NCBI RefSeq assembly: GCF_014357575.1
Contig: NZ_JACONW010000020.1
Span: 1-53,565, forward strand
DNA length: 53,565 nt
Reading direction: 5' to 3'
From: Pseudomonas folii
GTDB lineage: Bacteria > Pseudomonadota > Gammaproteobacteria > Pseudomonadales > Pseudomonadaceae
This document shows, in pieces, positions 1 through 7,481 of the stretch. The translations under genes and the position numbers were made by a program. Every line of letters begins with the position of its first letter. The first letter of the stretch is position 1. A model generated the notes under the pieces. It saw only the letters and a list, made by a program, of their open reading frames with translations, searched no databases and was not told the origin of the DNA.

Positions 1-258
1 CGGCGGCCCACGGTTCAGGATCTGCGGGCGGGTACACCGAGCACCAGCGAGGTGCCGAGTGATGGGGCAAGAGCGTTTTGCTTACTTTTGCGCTGTTCAA
101 AAGTGAGGCGCCGTAAGGGCGCAACCAATAAAAGCCAATAACGCGATAACGGATATGTACCCATAAATCACTAAATGGAAGAGCTATAGATACCCATAAC
201 TCAACATACACCGTTTGACACCAAGCTATCCCTCCACGAAGCTGCAAGCCGTAAAGAA
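1..258. other. Non-coding segment with a Pseudomonas-type dispersed sequence
   Basis: No convincing gene lies here. Positions 60-125 carry a stretch (GGGGCAAGAGCGTTTTGCTT onward, through CAAAAGTGAGGCGCCGTAAG) resembling a sequence commonly seen scattered through pseudomonad genomes; that resemblance is from memory and unchecked. It contains the small inverted motif GCGCC...GGCGC around 110-122. The rest, up to the start of the TPR gene, is AT-richer and may hold its promoter, but no clear -35/-10 pair stands out. Confidence 0.35.
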
Positions 259-1362
259 ATGGATATCGGTATTCTCATGCCTGCTCGAGGCTTTTTTTCA
301 AAAACATCGGCCCGCCGCCGTATAACGCTGATCGGCGGGTTAATCCTGATCGCATTGATCGGCGTCGTTTACTTGACACGTCAATGGTCCACCCCGCCTG
401 CTCCTCCGGTGCTCAGCCAGACTTACGGCGAAGCCCTGGAACTGGCGCACAACGGGAAACCCGGCGCTGCAAGGGTCCTCTACCAACACCTTGCCCGCAA
501 TGACCTATCCGATATTCGTCGCGCCAGCCTGCTGGCCGAACTCGCCAACTACCCAAGCCCCCAGGCACTCAAGCTGCTTGATGCTGCGTTGCAGAGCGAC
601 TCAGTCCTCATCCGTCAGGCAGCGATTGAAGTGACCACAAAAATGCTCCCCGACGGCAAGCGCAGTATCTTGTTAGGGCCCCTGCTTGAAGATCCCGAAG
701 CGGCGGTTCGCCTGGCTGCGACCATGGCCCTGCTCGACCTGTCTCCAGACGAACTCGGCCTGTACTTCGCAGCCTTGCAACACAGCGTCGATCTCTGCAC
801 AACCAACCTCAAAGCGCAGCCCGCTACGGGCACGAACCAACTGCAACTAGCGCGCTTGCTCGCCCACAGTGGTGAAAAGGCTGCTGCACTCTCGGTGCTG
901 AAGGCAGCAATGGACTCCGAGCCGAAAAATCTGGACGTGGCCATTGCCTACCTCGATCAGCTCGACCAGCAAGGGCAAGCCGAGCATGCACGTCAGCTTC
1001 TGGCACAACTTCTGGTACAACACCCGCACTCCTCAAGGCTTCAGCATGCGTTGGGGATGTGGCTGTTGGTGCATGACCAGACTGAGTACGCCTTGCTGGC
1101 ACTGGCCAAGGCCGTGGAGCTGGAGCCTGACAACACCGACTACCGCTATGATCTGGCCGTGGCGCTTCACGATCTGGAACAGTTAGAGGCGGCACAAAAA
1201 CAATTGGCTGAAATCCTCCAGCGTCAGCCAGCCAACCGCAAGGCTCGGGTATTGTTGATTCGATACTGGAAGGAAACCGGGCAGTTGCAAAACGTTCAGG
1301 TGCTACAAGCCGGGCTTGAACAGCAGAACCCTGACGACCCAGCGCTACAGCAGGGGCTATAG
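259..1362 (+). CDS. Membrane-anchored HEAT/TPR repeat protein
   Basis: A 367-residue protein with one N-terminal membrane segment at about residues 22-40 after an Arg-rich stretch, so most of the chain probably faces the periplasm. Residues about 80-175 look like HEAT-type helical pairs (QALKLLDAAL, EAAVRLAATMALLDL) and residues about 193-350 like tetratricopeptide repeats (ALGMWLLVHDQTEYALLALA, AVELEPDNTDYRYDLAVALH). Such domains are protein-protein scaffolds and are common beside respiratory or cell-envelope machinery; nothing in the neighbourhood identifies a partner. No haem-binding CxxCH is present. The ATG at 259 was chosen; an in-frame ATG at 277 would also keep the membrane anchor. 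It stands alone, with no operon partner in the window. Function not recognised. Confidence 0.85.
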   Translation: MDIGILMPARGFFSKTSARRRITLIGGLILIALIGVVYLTRQWSTPPAPPVLSQTYGEALELAHNGKPGAARVLYQHLARNDLSDIRRASLLAELANYPSPQALKLLDAALQSDSVLIRQAAIEVTTKMLPDGKRSILLGPLLEDPEAAVRLAATMALLDLSPDELGLYFAALQHSVDLCTTNLKAQPATGTNQLQLARLLAHSGEKAAALSVLKAAMDSEPKNLDVAIAYLDQLDQQGQAEHARQLLAQLLVQHPHSSRLQHALGMWLLVHDQTEYALLALAKAVELEPDNTDYRYDLAVALHDLEQLEAAQKQLAEILQRQPANRKARVLLIRYWKETGQLQNVQVLQAGLEQQNPDDPALQQGL

Positions 1363-1743
1363 CAGAAACTGCAGCCTTGAGACCTGATTTGACGATAAAG
1401 CCAGTCTATTTCTGTGGCAGTCTAATATCAGAAATAACTTACAGCTGGCTTCATCAGATAAGACAACATGAGTAGCGTCGCGACCAACTGTAATCATCAA
1501 CGCGACTGGTTAATCGCATCAAAACTATTTTCTAAGTCAAAAAAAAAGTGCATGATTTACCCGCTACACATTACAACTACCTTTTATCACCGAAACGAAA
1601 ACGACAGGACGCACTCATTTTCATCAGGACAAAAAAACGCGTTTGGGTTCCCCAACGGAGGATCGAATACGCGTGTAAGCCCTGGTTCTTGTCATATCGT
1701 TTTGTGACGCTGGTAACAGCCACTCACCGTTGGAGTATGTTAT
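1363..1743. other. AT-rich gap upstream of the MvaT-family gene
   Basis: No supported gene. The stretch is clearly richer in A and T than the flanking coding sequence (for example 1520-1630) and likely holds the promoter and 5' leader of the MvaT-family gene. AT-rich DNA is also the preferred target of MvaT/H-NS proteins, so autoregulation is plausible. No classical terminator is visible after the TPR gene. Confidence 0.4.
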
Positions 1744-2106
1744 TTGTCCAGACTTGCAGAGTTTCGTGCAGCAGAAAAAGCCCTTCAGGAACAGCTGGCT
1801 CAGCTGGAGTCCTTGAAGAATGATGCGGGCCTGAAGAAGGAGATAGAGTTCGAACAGAAGCTCCAGGCTTTGATGAGCACCTACGACAAGGGTCTACGCG
1901 ACATCATCACGATCCTTGACCCTAAAGGCTCTTCATCTCTGCCAGCCCCCGCGGGGCCCAAGCGCCGTCGCGCGCGCGTCGTCAAGGTTTATCAGAACCC
2001 GCATACCGGTGAACTGATCGAGACCAAAGGTGGCAACCACCGCGGTCTGAAGTCCTGGAAAGAGCAATACGGTGTTGATACCGTCGATTCATGGCTTCGC
2101 GCGTGA
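1744..2106 (+). CDS. MvaT/MvaU (TurB-like) H-NS-family nucleoid protein
   Basis: A 120-residue xenogeneic-silencing nucleoid protein. Residues 1-60 form the charged coiled-coil oligomerisation domain (LAEFRAAEKALQEQLAQLE...). A basic linker (KRRRARVVKVY) leads to the C-terminal DNA-binding motif NPHTGELIETKGGNHRGLK followed by SWKEQYG, diagnostic of the MvaT family. The start is a TTG with a good ribosome-binding site (GGAG about nine bases upstream); the ATG seen just before it is in another frame. Family members bind AT-rich DNA and silence horizontally acquired or virulence genes; pseudomonads carry several paralogues, and from sequence alone I would place this near P. putida TurB. A strong terminator follows at once, so it is monocistronic. 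Confidence 0.95.
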   Translation: MSRLAEFRAAEKALQEQLAQLESLKNDAGLKKEIEFEQKLQALMSTYDKGLRDIITILDPKGSSSLPAPAGPKRRRARVVKVYQNPHTGELIETKGGNHRGLKSWKEQYGVDTVDSWLRA

Positions 2107-2125
2107 TCAAGTTCTTTGCATGAAA

Positions 2126-2152
2126 AAGCCCTGCATTGCAGGGCTTCTTTTA
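2126..2152 (+). terminator. Rho-independent terminator of the MvaT-family gene
   Basis: The inverted repeat AAGCCCTGCA / TGCAGGGCTT is followed by CTTTTA, starting about 20 bases past the stop codon. It has A-rich 5' flank and T-rich 3' flank. Confidence 0.85.
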
Positions 2153-2568
2153 TTGGAGCGACAACTATCTGGCGTCAGATATAACTCTTCCGAGTTAACC
2201 ACTGCTGATACTCGACCGCGGTTCAATATCGTTCAATATAGTTCGACAGCCATCACTGCTGCCATCGCAGCTACTACTGTTAGCGGTGGGGACACCGATA
2301 CCTATTTATATACCCCACCTATCACCAATAATGATGAGCGTGAATCGCCAAACGTAATCATCAATCATTGCTAATAACAACCAGCTTTATCATACGAACT
2401 TGTCAGAATATTCTGATATTTATAAGTACGGTCGTTCCAGTTTTTTTCTCACGAGATTCACGATTTTTTCACAGGCAGTATCCCAAGATAGAGGCTGCTA
2501 AAGGATTAGCGCCCCAATGCCCGCTTCGGCGGGCTTCTTTTTGTCTGAAATTCGTGTTTCTGCACGGA
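2153..2568. other. AT-rich non-coding stretch with a Thr/Ile/Ala-rich frame and candidate sRNA
   Basis: No supported protein gene. Three things are visible. First, a short direct repeat, GTTCAATAT, occurs twice at 2221-2239. Second, plus-strand codons at about 2245-2292 read STAITAAIAATTVSGG, reminiscent of the threonine-rich thrL leader peptide, but no acceptable start codon precedes them. Third, a strong plus-strand terminator at 2519-2541 has no gene in front of it, suggesting that a non-coding RNA may end there, perhaps starting between 2380 and 2450. The RpoS/Gac-linked sRNA RgsA (P16) came to mind, but I cannot verify this from memory. Confidence 0.45.
2519..2541 (+). terminator. UUCG-tetraloop terminator without an upstream gene
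   Basis: GCCCGC-TTCG-GCGGGC followed by TTCTTTTT. The T-tract lies only on the plus strand, so it cannot serve the minus-strand DUF4946 gene that ends at 2569. It therefore terminates a plus-strand transcript, either an unrecognised sRNA or readthrough from the MvaT-family gene. Confidence 0.8.
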
Positions 2569-3117
2569 TCATTGCGCCTCCAGACGTAGCGTGCTGCGGA
2601 TCTGCAAAGCCTCGTCCTTCGTCTGCGCGTAACCGGCAGCAGAACCTGCGTAGGACAGTGACCACGCAGTACTGGCTGTCGCAGCCGCCACCAGTGTCTG
2701 AGTCATCACGTGCACCCCGTTCTGAGTAATCGTGCATGTCGTCTCGACTGCCGGAATCTTGCTCAGCTCCGTGGGGTGCACACGGGTACACACGCTTTGG
2801 AAACCGCTGCGGGCAAAATTAACCTGCACGGCCTTGCGCATTTCCAGCAGTACACCCTCGACATTCACCTGATGACCGGACGCCAGACGCGACTCGGTCA
2901 GCTCCATGACCATTACAGGATTGCCCGCCTGATCATTTTTGGCAGCCCGCTGCCGGGACTGTGGCGAGGGCTGAACTGAACCGGACTGCCCGGCGCTCAT
3001 GTCTTCGACTTCCCATCCGCTGGGCCAGATGATCACTGCGTCGCTTGCATGAGCCCCACCAGCAATCAGTGCCAGGCAAAAACCAATGAATGAATATCTG
3101 TATCGCGGGTCAATCAT
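2569..3117 (-). CDS. Secreted DUF4946-type protein
   Basis: A 182-residue exported protein. The signal peptide covers residues 1-24 (hydrophobic FIGFCLALIAG, cleavage after AHA). The mature part begins SDAVIIWPSGWEVE and contains a KNDQAGNPVMVMELTESRL block and two cysteines (CTRVHP, ETTCTITQNG) that could pair in the periplasm. I recognise this layout as the Pseudomonas DUF4946 family, whose function is unknown. The ATG at 3117 gives a compact signal peptide; a GTG at 3129 with a weak AGGT upstream would add four residues. It converges on the terminator at 2519-2541, which lacks a T-tract on its strand, and its promoter faces away from gloA. Confidence 0.75.
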   Translation of the reverse strand: MIDPRYRYSFIGFCLALIAGGAHASDAVIIWPSGWEVEDMSAGQSGSVQPSPQSRQRAAKNDQAGNPVMVMELTESRLASGHQVNVEGVLLEMRKAVQVNFARSGFQSVCTRVHPTELSKIPAVETTCTITQNGVHVMTQTLVAAATASTAWSLSYAGSAAGYAQTKDEALQIRSTLRLEAQ

Positions 3118-3293
3118 GAGCGGCGTCACCGAAGTACCTGAAAGCCATCACCGAAGTGCATAAGCATGGAAGTCTGCCCGCCCGGCTCCTCAGGAACAAG
3201 GCCCGGCGCACTTCAATTGCCACTCAGGTTTGGCTTGGACACCAGTGACCCCGTATCATTTGCACATACAGAAGACCTCAACCGGAGATATCC

Positions 3294-3815
3294 ATGAGCC
3301 TGCAAGACCTTAATACCTTCCCTGGCGTGACCGCAGAGCCGGAAGCTGCGACCCGGCAATTCGTGTTCAATCACACCATGCTGAGGGTCAAGGACATCAC
3401 CGCTTCACTGGACTTCTACACCCGGGTGCTGGGTTTCAGCCTGGTTGAAAAACGCGATTTTGCTGAAGCCGAGTTCAGCCTGTACTTCCTGGCGCTGGTG
3501 GACAAAAGCCAGATTCCGGCAGACGACGCCGCTCGTAACGTCTGGATGAAATCGATCCCGGGCATCCTTGAGTTGACCCACAACCATGGCACCGAAAAAG
3601 ACCCTGCGTTCGCCTACCACAACGGCAACGCTGATCCTCGCGGCTTCGGTCATATCTGCATTTCCGTGCCGGACGTGCATGTTGCCTGCGAACGTTTTGA
3701 AGCACTGGGCGTGGACTTCCAGAAGCGCCTGGCTGACGGCCGTATGAACAGCCTGGCGTTCATCAAGGACCCGGATGGCTACTGGGTAGAAATCATCCAG
3801 CCAACGCCGCTGTAA
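3294..3815 (+). CDS. gloA: Lactoylglutathione lyase (glyoxalase I)
   Basis: A 173-residue enzyme that isomerises the methylglyoxal-glutathione hemithioacetal to S-lactoylglutathione in the cytosol. It follows the longer, human-like form of the family: the two vicinal-oxygen-chelate halves carry the predicted metal ligands H27 (FNHTMLRVKD), E93 (GILELTHNHG), H120 (GFGHICISV) and E166 (GYWVEIIQP). DFYTRVLGF and the long NHGTEKDPAFAYHNGN loop are typical. A GGAG ribosome-binding site lies 7 bases before the ATG. It is monocistronic and shares a bidirectional terminator with the convergent ahpF. Its placement beside ahpCF groups electrophile and peroxide detoxification, though the two are separate transcription units. 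Confidence 0.95.
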   Translation: MSLQDLNTFPGVTAEPEAATRQFVFNHTMLRVKDITASLDFYTRVLGFSLVEKRDFAEAEFSLYFLALVDKSQIPADDAARNVWMKSIPGILELTHNHGTEKDPAFAYHNGNADPRGFGHICISVPDVHVACERFEALGVDFQKRLADGRMNSLAFIKDPDGYWVEIIQPTPL

Positions 3816-3824
3816 GCCAGAAAC

Positions 3825-3860
3825 AAAAAGGGCCTCATGAATAATCATGAGGCCCTTTTT
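3825..3860. terminator. Bidirectional terminator between gloA and ahpF
   Basis: A perfect inverted repeat AAAAAGGGCCTCATGA / TCATGAGGCCCTTTTT with a 4-base loop. T-tracts face both ways, so it ends gloA on the plus strand and ahpF on the minus strand. Confidence 0.92.
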
Positions 3861-3877
3861 TATTACCTGAACATTAC

Positions 3878-5440
3878 TCAGGCTGGCGCGGAGGTCCGGA
3901 TCAAGTGATCAAAAGCGCTGAGGGAAGCTTTGGCGCCCTCCCCCAGAGCAATGATGATCTGCTTGTAAGGCGTGGTGGTCACGTCACCCGCAGCGAAGAT
4001 ACCGGGAATGGATGTTTCACCACGTGAATCCACAACGATTTCCCCGCGTGGCGACAGTTCGATACTGCCTTTGAGCCAATCGGTGTTAGGCAGCAGGCCG
4101 ATCTGTACGAAGATACCTTCCAGCTCTACCGTGACTTCTTCGCCATTCACACGGTTCTTGTAACGCAAGCCGTTGACCTTCTGATCGTCGCCGGTGACTT
4201 CGGTGGTCTGCGCGTTAGTGATGACCGTGACGTTTGGCAGGCTGGTCAGCTTGCGTTGCAACACCGCGTCAGCACGCAACTGCACATCGAACTCCAGCAG
4301 CGTGACGTGAGCCACGATACCCGCCAGATCGATGGCCGCTTCAACACCGGAGTTACCGCCGCCGATAACGGCAACACGCTTGCCTTTGAACAATGGACCG
4401 TCACAGTGCGGGCAGTAAGCAACGCCCTTGTTGCGATATTGCTGCTCGCCAGGAACGTTCATCTCCCTCCAGCGCGCGCCCGTGGCGAGGATCAAGGTCT
4501 TGGCCTTGAGGCTTGCCCCGCTTGCAAACTTCACTTCGTGCAATGCGCCGTCTTTGCCAGCAATCAACTGGTCAGCACGCTGCAGGTTCATGATGTCCAC
4601 TTCGTATTGCTTGACGTGCTCTTCAAGGGCAACGGCGAGCTTCGGACCTTCAGTGTGTTGTACGGAAATAAAGTTCTCGATCGCCATGGTGTCCAGCACC
4701 TGACCACCGAAACGCTCAGCCGCCACGCCGGTACGAATACCTTTACGGGCTGCGTAAACAGCCGCCGCGGAACCCGCTGGCCCGCCGCCAACCACCAATA
4801 CGTCAAAAGCGTCTTTGCTGTTGAGCTTCTGCGCCTGACGATCACCGGCACCGGTGTCGATCTTGGCCAGAATTTCTTCCAGGCCCATGCGGCCCTGACC
4901 GAACAGCTCGCCGTTCAGGTAGATGCTTGGCACCGACATGATGTGGCGATCAGTGACTTCGTCCTGGAACAGCGCGCCGTCGATAGCAACGTGCTTGATG
5001 TTCGGATTGAGCACAGCCATCAGATTGAGCGCCTGGACGACATCCGGGCAGTTCTGGCATGACTGGGAGAAATAGGTTTCGAACGTGAAATCGCCTTCAA
5101 GAGCGCGAATTTGCTCGATAGTGTCCGCACTGGCCTTGGATGGATAGCCGCCGACTTGCAGCAACGCCAGTACCAGCGAGGTGAATTCATGGCCCATCGG
5201 GATACCGGCGAAACGCAGGCTGATGTTTTGTCCCGGGCTATTGAGCGAGAACGACGGGGTACGCACGTCGGTGCCGCTGTCATTGAGAGTAATGTCTTTC
5301 GAAACGCTAATCACGTCATTGAGCAACGCGAGCATTTCCTGGGATTTCGCGCCGTCATCGAGGGACGCGACGATCTCCACCGGACGGGTAAGCCGTTCCA
5401 GGTAAGACTTCAGCTGGGCTTTAAGATTGGCGTCCAACAT
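3878..5440 (-). CDS. ahpF: Alkyl hydroperoxide reductase subunit F (NAD(P)H:AhpC disulfide reductase)
   Basis: A 520-residue flavoenzyme that passes electrons from NAD(P)H through FAD and two redox disulfides to AhpC. The N-terminal double thioredoxin-like domain carries the CQNC centre at residues 128-131. The thioredoxin-reductase part has the FAD fingerprint [12 protein letters not shown] at about 215-226, the catalytic CPHC at about 344-347 and a second nucleotide-binding [10 protein letters not shown]; the C-terminal FAD motif is [10 protein letters not shown]. Length matches the E. coli protein (521). It lies 124 bases downstream of ahpC with a terminator in between, so its expression probably depends on partial readthrough or its own weaker promoter. 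Confidence 0.97.
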   Translation of the reverse strand: MLDANLKAQLKSYLERLTRPVEIVASLDDGAKSQEMLALLNDVISVSKDITLNDSGTDVRTPSFSLNSPGQNISLRFAGIPMGHEFTSLVLALLQVGGYPSKASADTIEQIRALEGDFTFETYFSQSCQNCPDVVQALNLMAVLNPNIKHVAIDGALFQDEVTDRHIMSVPSIYLNGELFGQGRMGLEEILAKIDTGAGDRQAQKLNSKDAFDVLVVGGGPAGSAAAVYAARKGIRTGVAAERFGGQVLDTMAIENFISVQHTEGPKLAVALEEHVKQYEVDIMNLQRADQLIAGKDGALHEVKFASGASLKAKTLILATGARWREMNVPGEQQYRNKGVAYCPHCDGPLFKGKRVAVIGGGNSGVEAAIDLAGIVAHVTLLEFDVQLRADAVLQRKLTSLPNVTVITNAQTTEVTGDDQKVNGLRYKNRVNGEEVTVELEGIFVQIGLLPNTDWLKGSIELSPRGEIVVDSRGETSIPGIFAAGDVTTTPYKQIIIALGEGAKASLSAFDHLIRTSAPA

Positions 5441-5470
5441 GCGGGCGATTCCTTTTTTGCTGTAGTAGAA

Positions 5471-5508
5471 AAAACAACGCCCAGGCGATGGTCGCCCGGG
5501 CGTTTTTA
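5471..5508 (-). terminator. Intercistronic terminator between ahpC and ahpF
   Basis: On the minus strand the stem AACGCCCGGGCGA / CGCCTGGGCGTT is followed by GTTTTTTC. It would make ahpC transcripts more abundant than the ahpC-ahpF readthrough mRNA, matching the known need for excess peroxiredoxin over its reductase. Confidence 0.75.
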
Positions 5509-5564
5509 GGGGCGATGCGGTTTACTTGCTCAAGAGCTCAGCGCCCCCAGCCGATGCATGCGGC

Positions 5565-6128
5565 TTAGATCTTGCCGACCAGGTCCAAAGATGGAGCCAG
5601 AGTGGCTTCGCCTTCTTTCCATTTAGCCGGGCAAACTTCACCTGGGTGAGCAGCAACGTACTGAGCAGCTTTGACTTTACGCAGCAGCTCGGATGCGTCA
5701 CGACCAACACCGCCGTCGTTCAGCTCAACGATTTTGATCTGACCTTCAGGGTTGATCACGAAAGTACCGCGGTCAGCCAGGCCAGCTTCTTCGATCAATA
5801 CGTCGAAGTTACGGGACAGGATGTGAGTCGGGTCGCCGATCAATGGGTACTGGATTTTGCCAATGGCTGGCGAAGTGTTGTGCCATGCAGCGTGGGCAAA
5901 GTGGGTGTCAGTCGACACGCCGTAGATTTCAACGCCGAGCTTTTTGAAGTCAGCGTAGTTGTCAGCGAGGTCTTCCAGTTCGGTCGGGCATACGAAGGTG
6001 AAGTCTGCTGGGTAAAAGAAGACGACAGACCATTTGCCTTTGAAGTCAGCTTCAGACACGTCTACGAAAGAGCCGTTCTGGAATGCAGTGGCTTTGAACG
6101 GTTTTACCTGGCTGTTGATGATAGGCAT
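5565..6128 (-). CDS. ahpC: Alkyl hydroperoxide reductase subunit C (2-Cys peroxiredoxin)
   Basis: A 187-residue typical 2-Cys peroxiredoxin that reduces H2O2, organic peroxides and peroxynitrite. The peroxidatic cysteine is C47 in [13 protein letters not shown] and the resolving cysteine is C166 in [10 protein letters not shown]. Full length for the AhpC1/Prx1 class, with the GxG-type loop and the YF-like C-terminal tail replaced by LDLVGKI. The ribosome-binding site GGAG lies close before the ATG. A promoter and an OxyR-like site lie upstream, and ahpF follows. The product should be recycled by AhpF. Confidence 0.97.
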   Translation of the reverse strand: MPIINSQVKPFKATAFQNGSFVDVSEADFKGKWSVVFFYPADFTFVCPTELEDLADNYADFKKLGVEIYGVSTDTHFAHAAWHNTSPAIGKIQYPLIGDPTHILSRNFDVLIEEAGLADRGTFVINPEGQIKIVELNDGGVGRDASELLRKVKAAQYVAAHPGEVCPAKWKEGEATLAPSLDLVGKI

Positions 6129-6176
6129 CGGTGGATCTCCTAGTGGGTTGTTGATTCGATGGAAGTGAGCTTACGC

Positions 6177-6205
6177 ATAATGACCTATACAGGCTCATTG
6201 GCAAA
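6177..6205 (-). promoter_or_regulatory. Candidate sigma-70 promoter of ahpC
   Basis: On the minus strand TTTGCC (6200-6205) and CATTAT (6177-6182) are separated by exactly 17 bases. The -35 box is poor, as expected for an activator-dependent promoter, and it abuts the OxyR-like site. Confidence 0.55.
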
Positions 6206-6233
6206 CCTGATGCAGTCGATTGGTTTTCTCTAT
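6197..6233 (-). promoter_or_regulatory. OxyR-binding site upstream of ahpC
   Basis: Read on the minus strand the site is ATAG-N7-CAAT-N7-ATCA-N7-CAAT, matching 12 of the 16 specified bases of the OxyR consensus ATAG-N7-CTAT-N7-ATAG-N7-CTAT, all with correct 7-base spacing. It overlaps the -35 element of the ahpC promoter, the position used by OxyR as an activator. Peroxide induction of ahpC is inferred. Confidence 0.65.
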
Positions 6234-6491
6234 AACGGCAGCTTATTAATAGAAGGAAATGGAATACCCATAAATCAAAGACGCCGCGCCTTCATCTGAA
6301 AAGCACTGAACCTGAGTGAGCTTGCTCGCGATAACGATAGACCTGTCGAGAGATCACCGTCTGGCCTGACGCTAATGGGGCCTCGCATGGATCGTGCCCT
6401 CCTGCGACAAATAAAACTCTACTCGATATAACAGGAAAAATAGTATGTAATTACAGGGTACATACCACAGTATGAAATAAAGGCGAACGAA
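6234..6491. other. Intergenic region between ahpC and the KfrA-like gene
   Basis: Together with the ahpC control region this gap exceeds 350 bases. It contains a lone REP half-site, GTGAGCTTGCTCGCGAT (6316-6332), with no inverted partner nearby, then an AT-rich stretch (6410-6490) that probably carries the promoter of the plus-strand KfrA-like gene. Confidence 0.4.
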
Positions 6492-7481
6492 ATGGCCCGG
6501 GGCGGTGTTAACAAGGCGTTGGTACAGACAGCACGGCTGGCATTGATGGCCCGTGGTGAGCATCCGAGTATCGATTCGGTACGTATCGAAATGGGCAACA
6601 CGGGCTCTAAAACCACGATTCATCGCTATTTGAAAGAGCTGGACGCCGCCGATCAGGCAGGTACAGCCCCGGCCGATATCAGCGATGAGTTGACTGAGTT
6701 GGTTACCCGCCTCGCCCACCGCTTGCAAGGTCAGGCACAAGAAACCATCAATGACGCCCGGTCGCGCTTCGACGCAACCTGCCAGTTGCAACAGGAAGAA
6801 TTACTGAAGACCCAAAACCAGCTCGCAGAAATCACCACGCGACTGGAGCGCAAGACCGAACAATTAAAGGAGCAAGCCGCCACTCTCCTTGCCACTCGCG
6901 AACGACTTCAGATCGAGCAAACCAATAACGCCCGGCTGACTCAAGCCAATCAGGATGCGGCGACGCGCCTGACCGAAAAAGACGAGCAAATCCGCTCACT
7001 GGAAGAGAACAATCTGCACGCTCGCGAATCTGCAAAAGAGCAGCGCGAGCTAGCGCAGCGACGTAATGATGAGCAGGAAACAGAACTGCGTCAGGCGAAG
7101 AAGATCGCCATGCAGCATCAGGAAGAAATAACCCGACTCAATCGGGACAATGAGCGCCTGCTTGCAGAAACCCGCAACGCTCAACGCGAACTGGGCATAC
7201 AACATGAGCAACTGGACAAAGCAGTAGCTCAGGCAGCGAGTGCCAATGAACAGCTCCAACACTCGGAAACCCGCTGCGCCTTGCTTGAAGAACGCGCCCG
7301 CATTGCGCAACAGGAAAGCGCCGACAGTCGTCAGCAACTGACCGATCAGTTACAGCAGAACCGGGTAGTGGAATTGATATTGATCAAGACCGAGCTTGCC
7401 CTTGAAAACCTGCGAGCGACTCAGGCGAAGTCCAAACCCAAACCCGACCCAAAACCCTTACCCCCAAAGGCTCGCCAGTGA
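6492..7481 (+). CDS. KfrA-like DNA-binding coiled-coil protein
   Basis: A 329-residue protein. Residues 1-50 match the KfrA N-terminal DNA-binding domain (ARGGVNKALVQTARLALMA, then GNTGSKTTIHRYLKEL). From about residue 75 to 310 it is an almost uninterrupted coiled coil rich in Glu, Gln, Arg and Leu, and it ends in a Lys-Pro tail (SKPKPDPKPLPPKAR). KfrA proteins were first described on plasmids such as RK2 as autorepressors with a filamentous tail; many pseudomonad chromosomes carry relatives. The stop codon abuts the end of the convergent histidine kinase gene (7482) with no room for a terminator. Its role here is unknown; a nucleoid-organising or segregation-related job is a guess. Confidence 0.88.
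   Translation: MARGGVNKALVQTARLALMARGEHPSIDSVRIEMGNTGSKTTIHRYLKELDAADQAGTAPADISDELTELVTRLAHRLQGQAQETINDARSRFDATCQLQQEELLKTQNQLAEITTRLERKTEQLKEQAATLLATRERLQIEQTNNARLTQANQDAATRLTEKDEQIRSLEENNLHARESAKEQRELAQRRNDEQETELRQAKKIAMQHQEEITRLNRDNERLLAETRNAQRELGIQHEQLDKAVAQAASANEQLQHSETRCALLEERARIAQQESADSRQQLTDQLQQNRVVELILIKTELALENLRATQAKSKPKPDPKPLPPKARQ

Noticed and set aside
1468..1823. Two short plus-strand frames (79 and 91 codons) before the MvaT-family gene
   Set aside because: They lie in AT-rich non-coding sequence, overlap each other and the real gene, and lack good start context.
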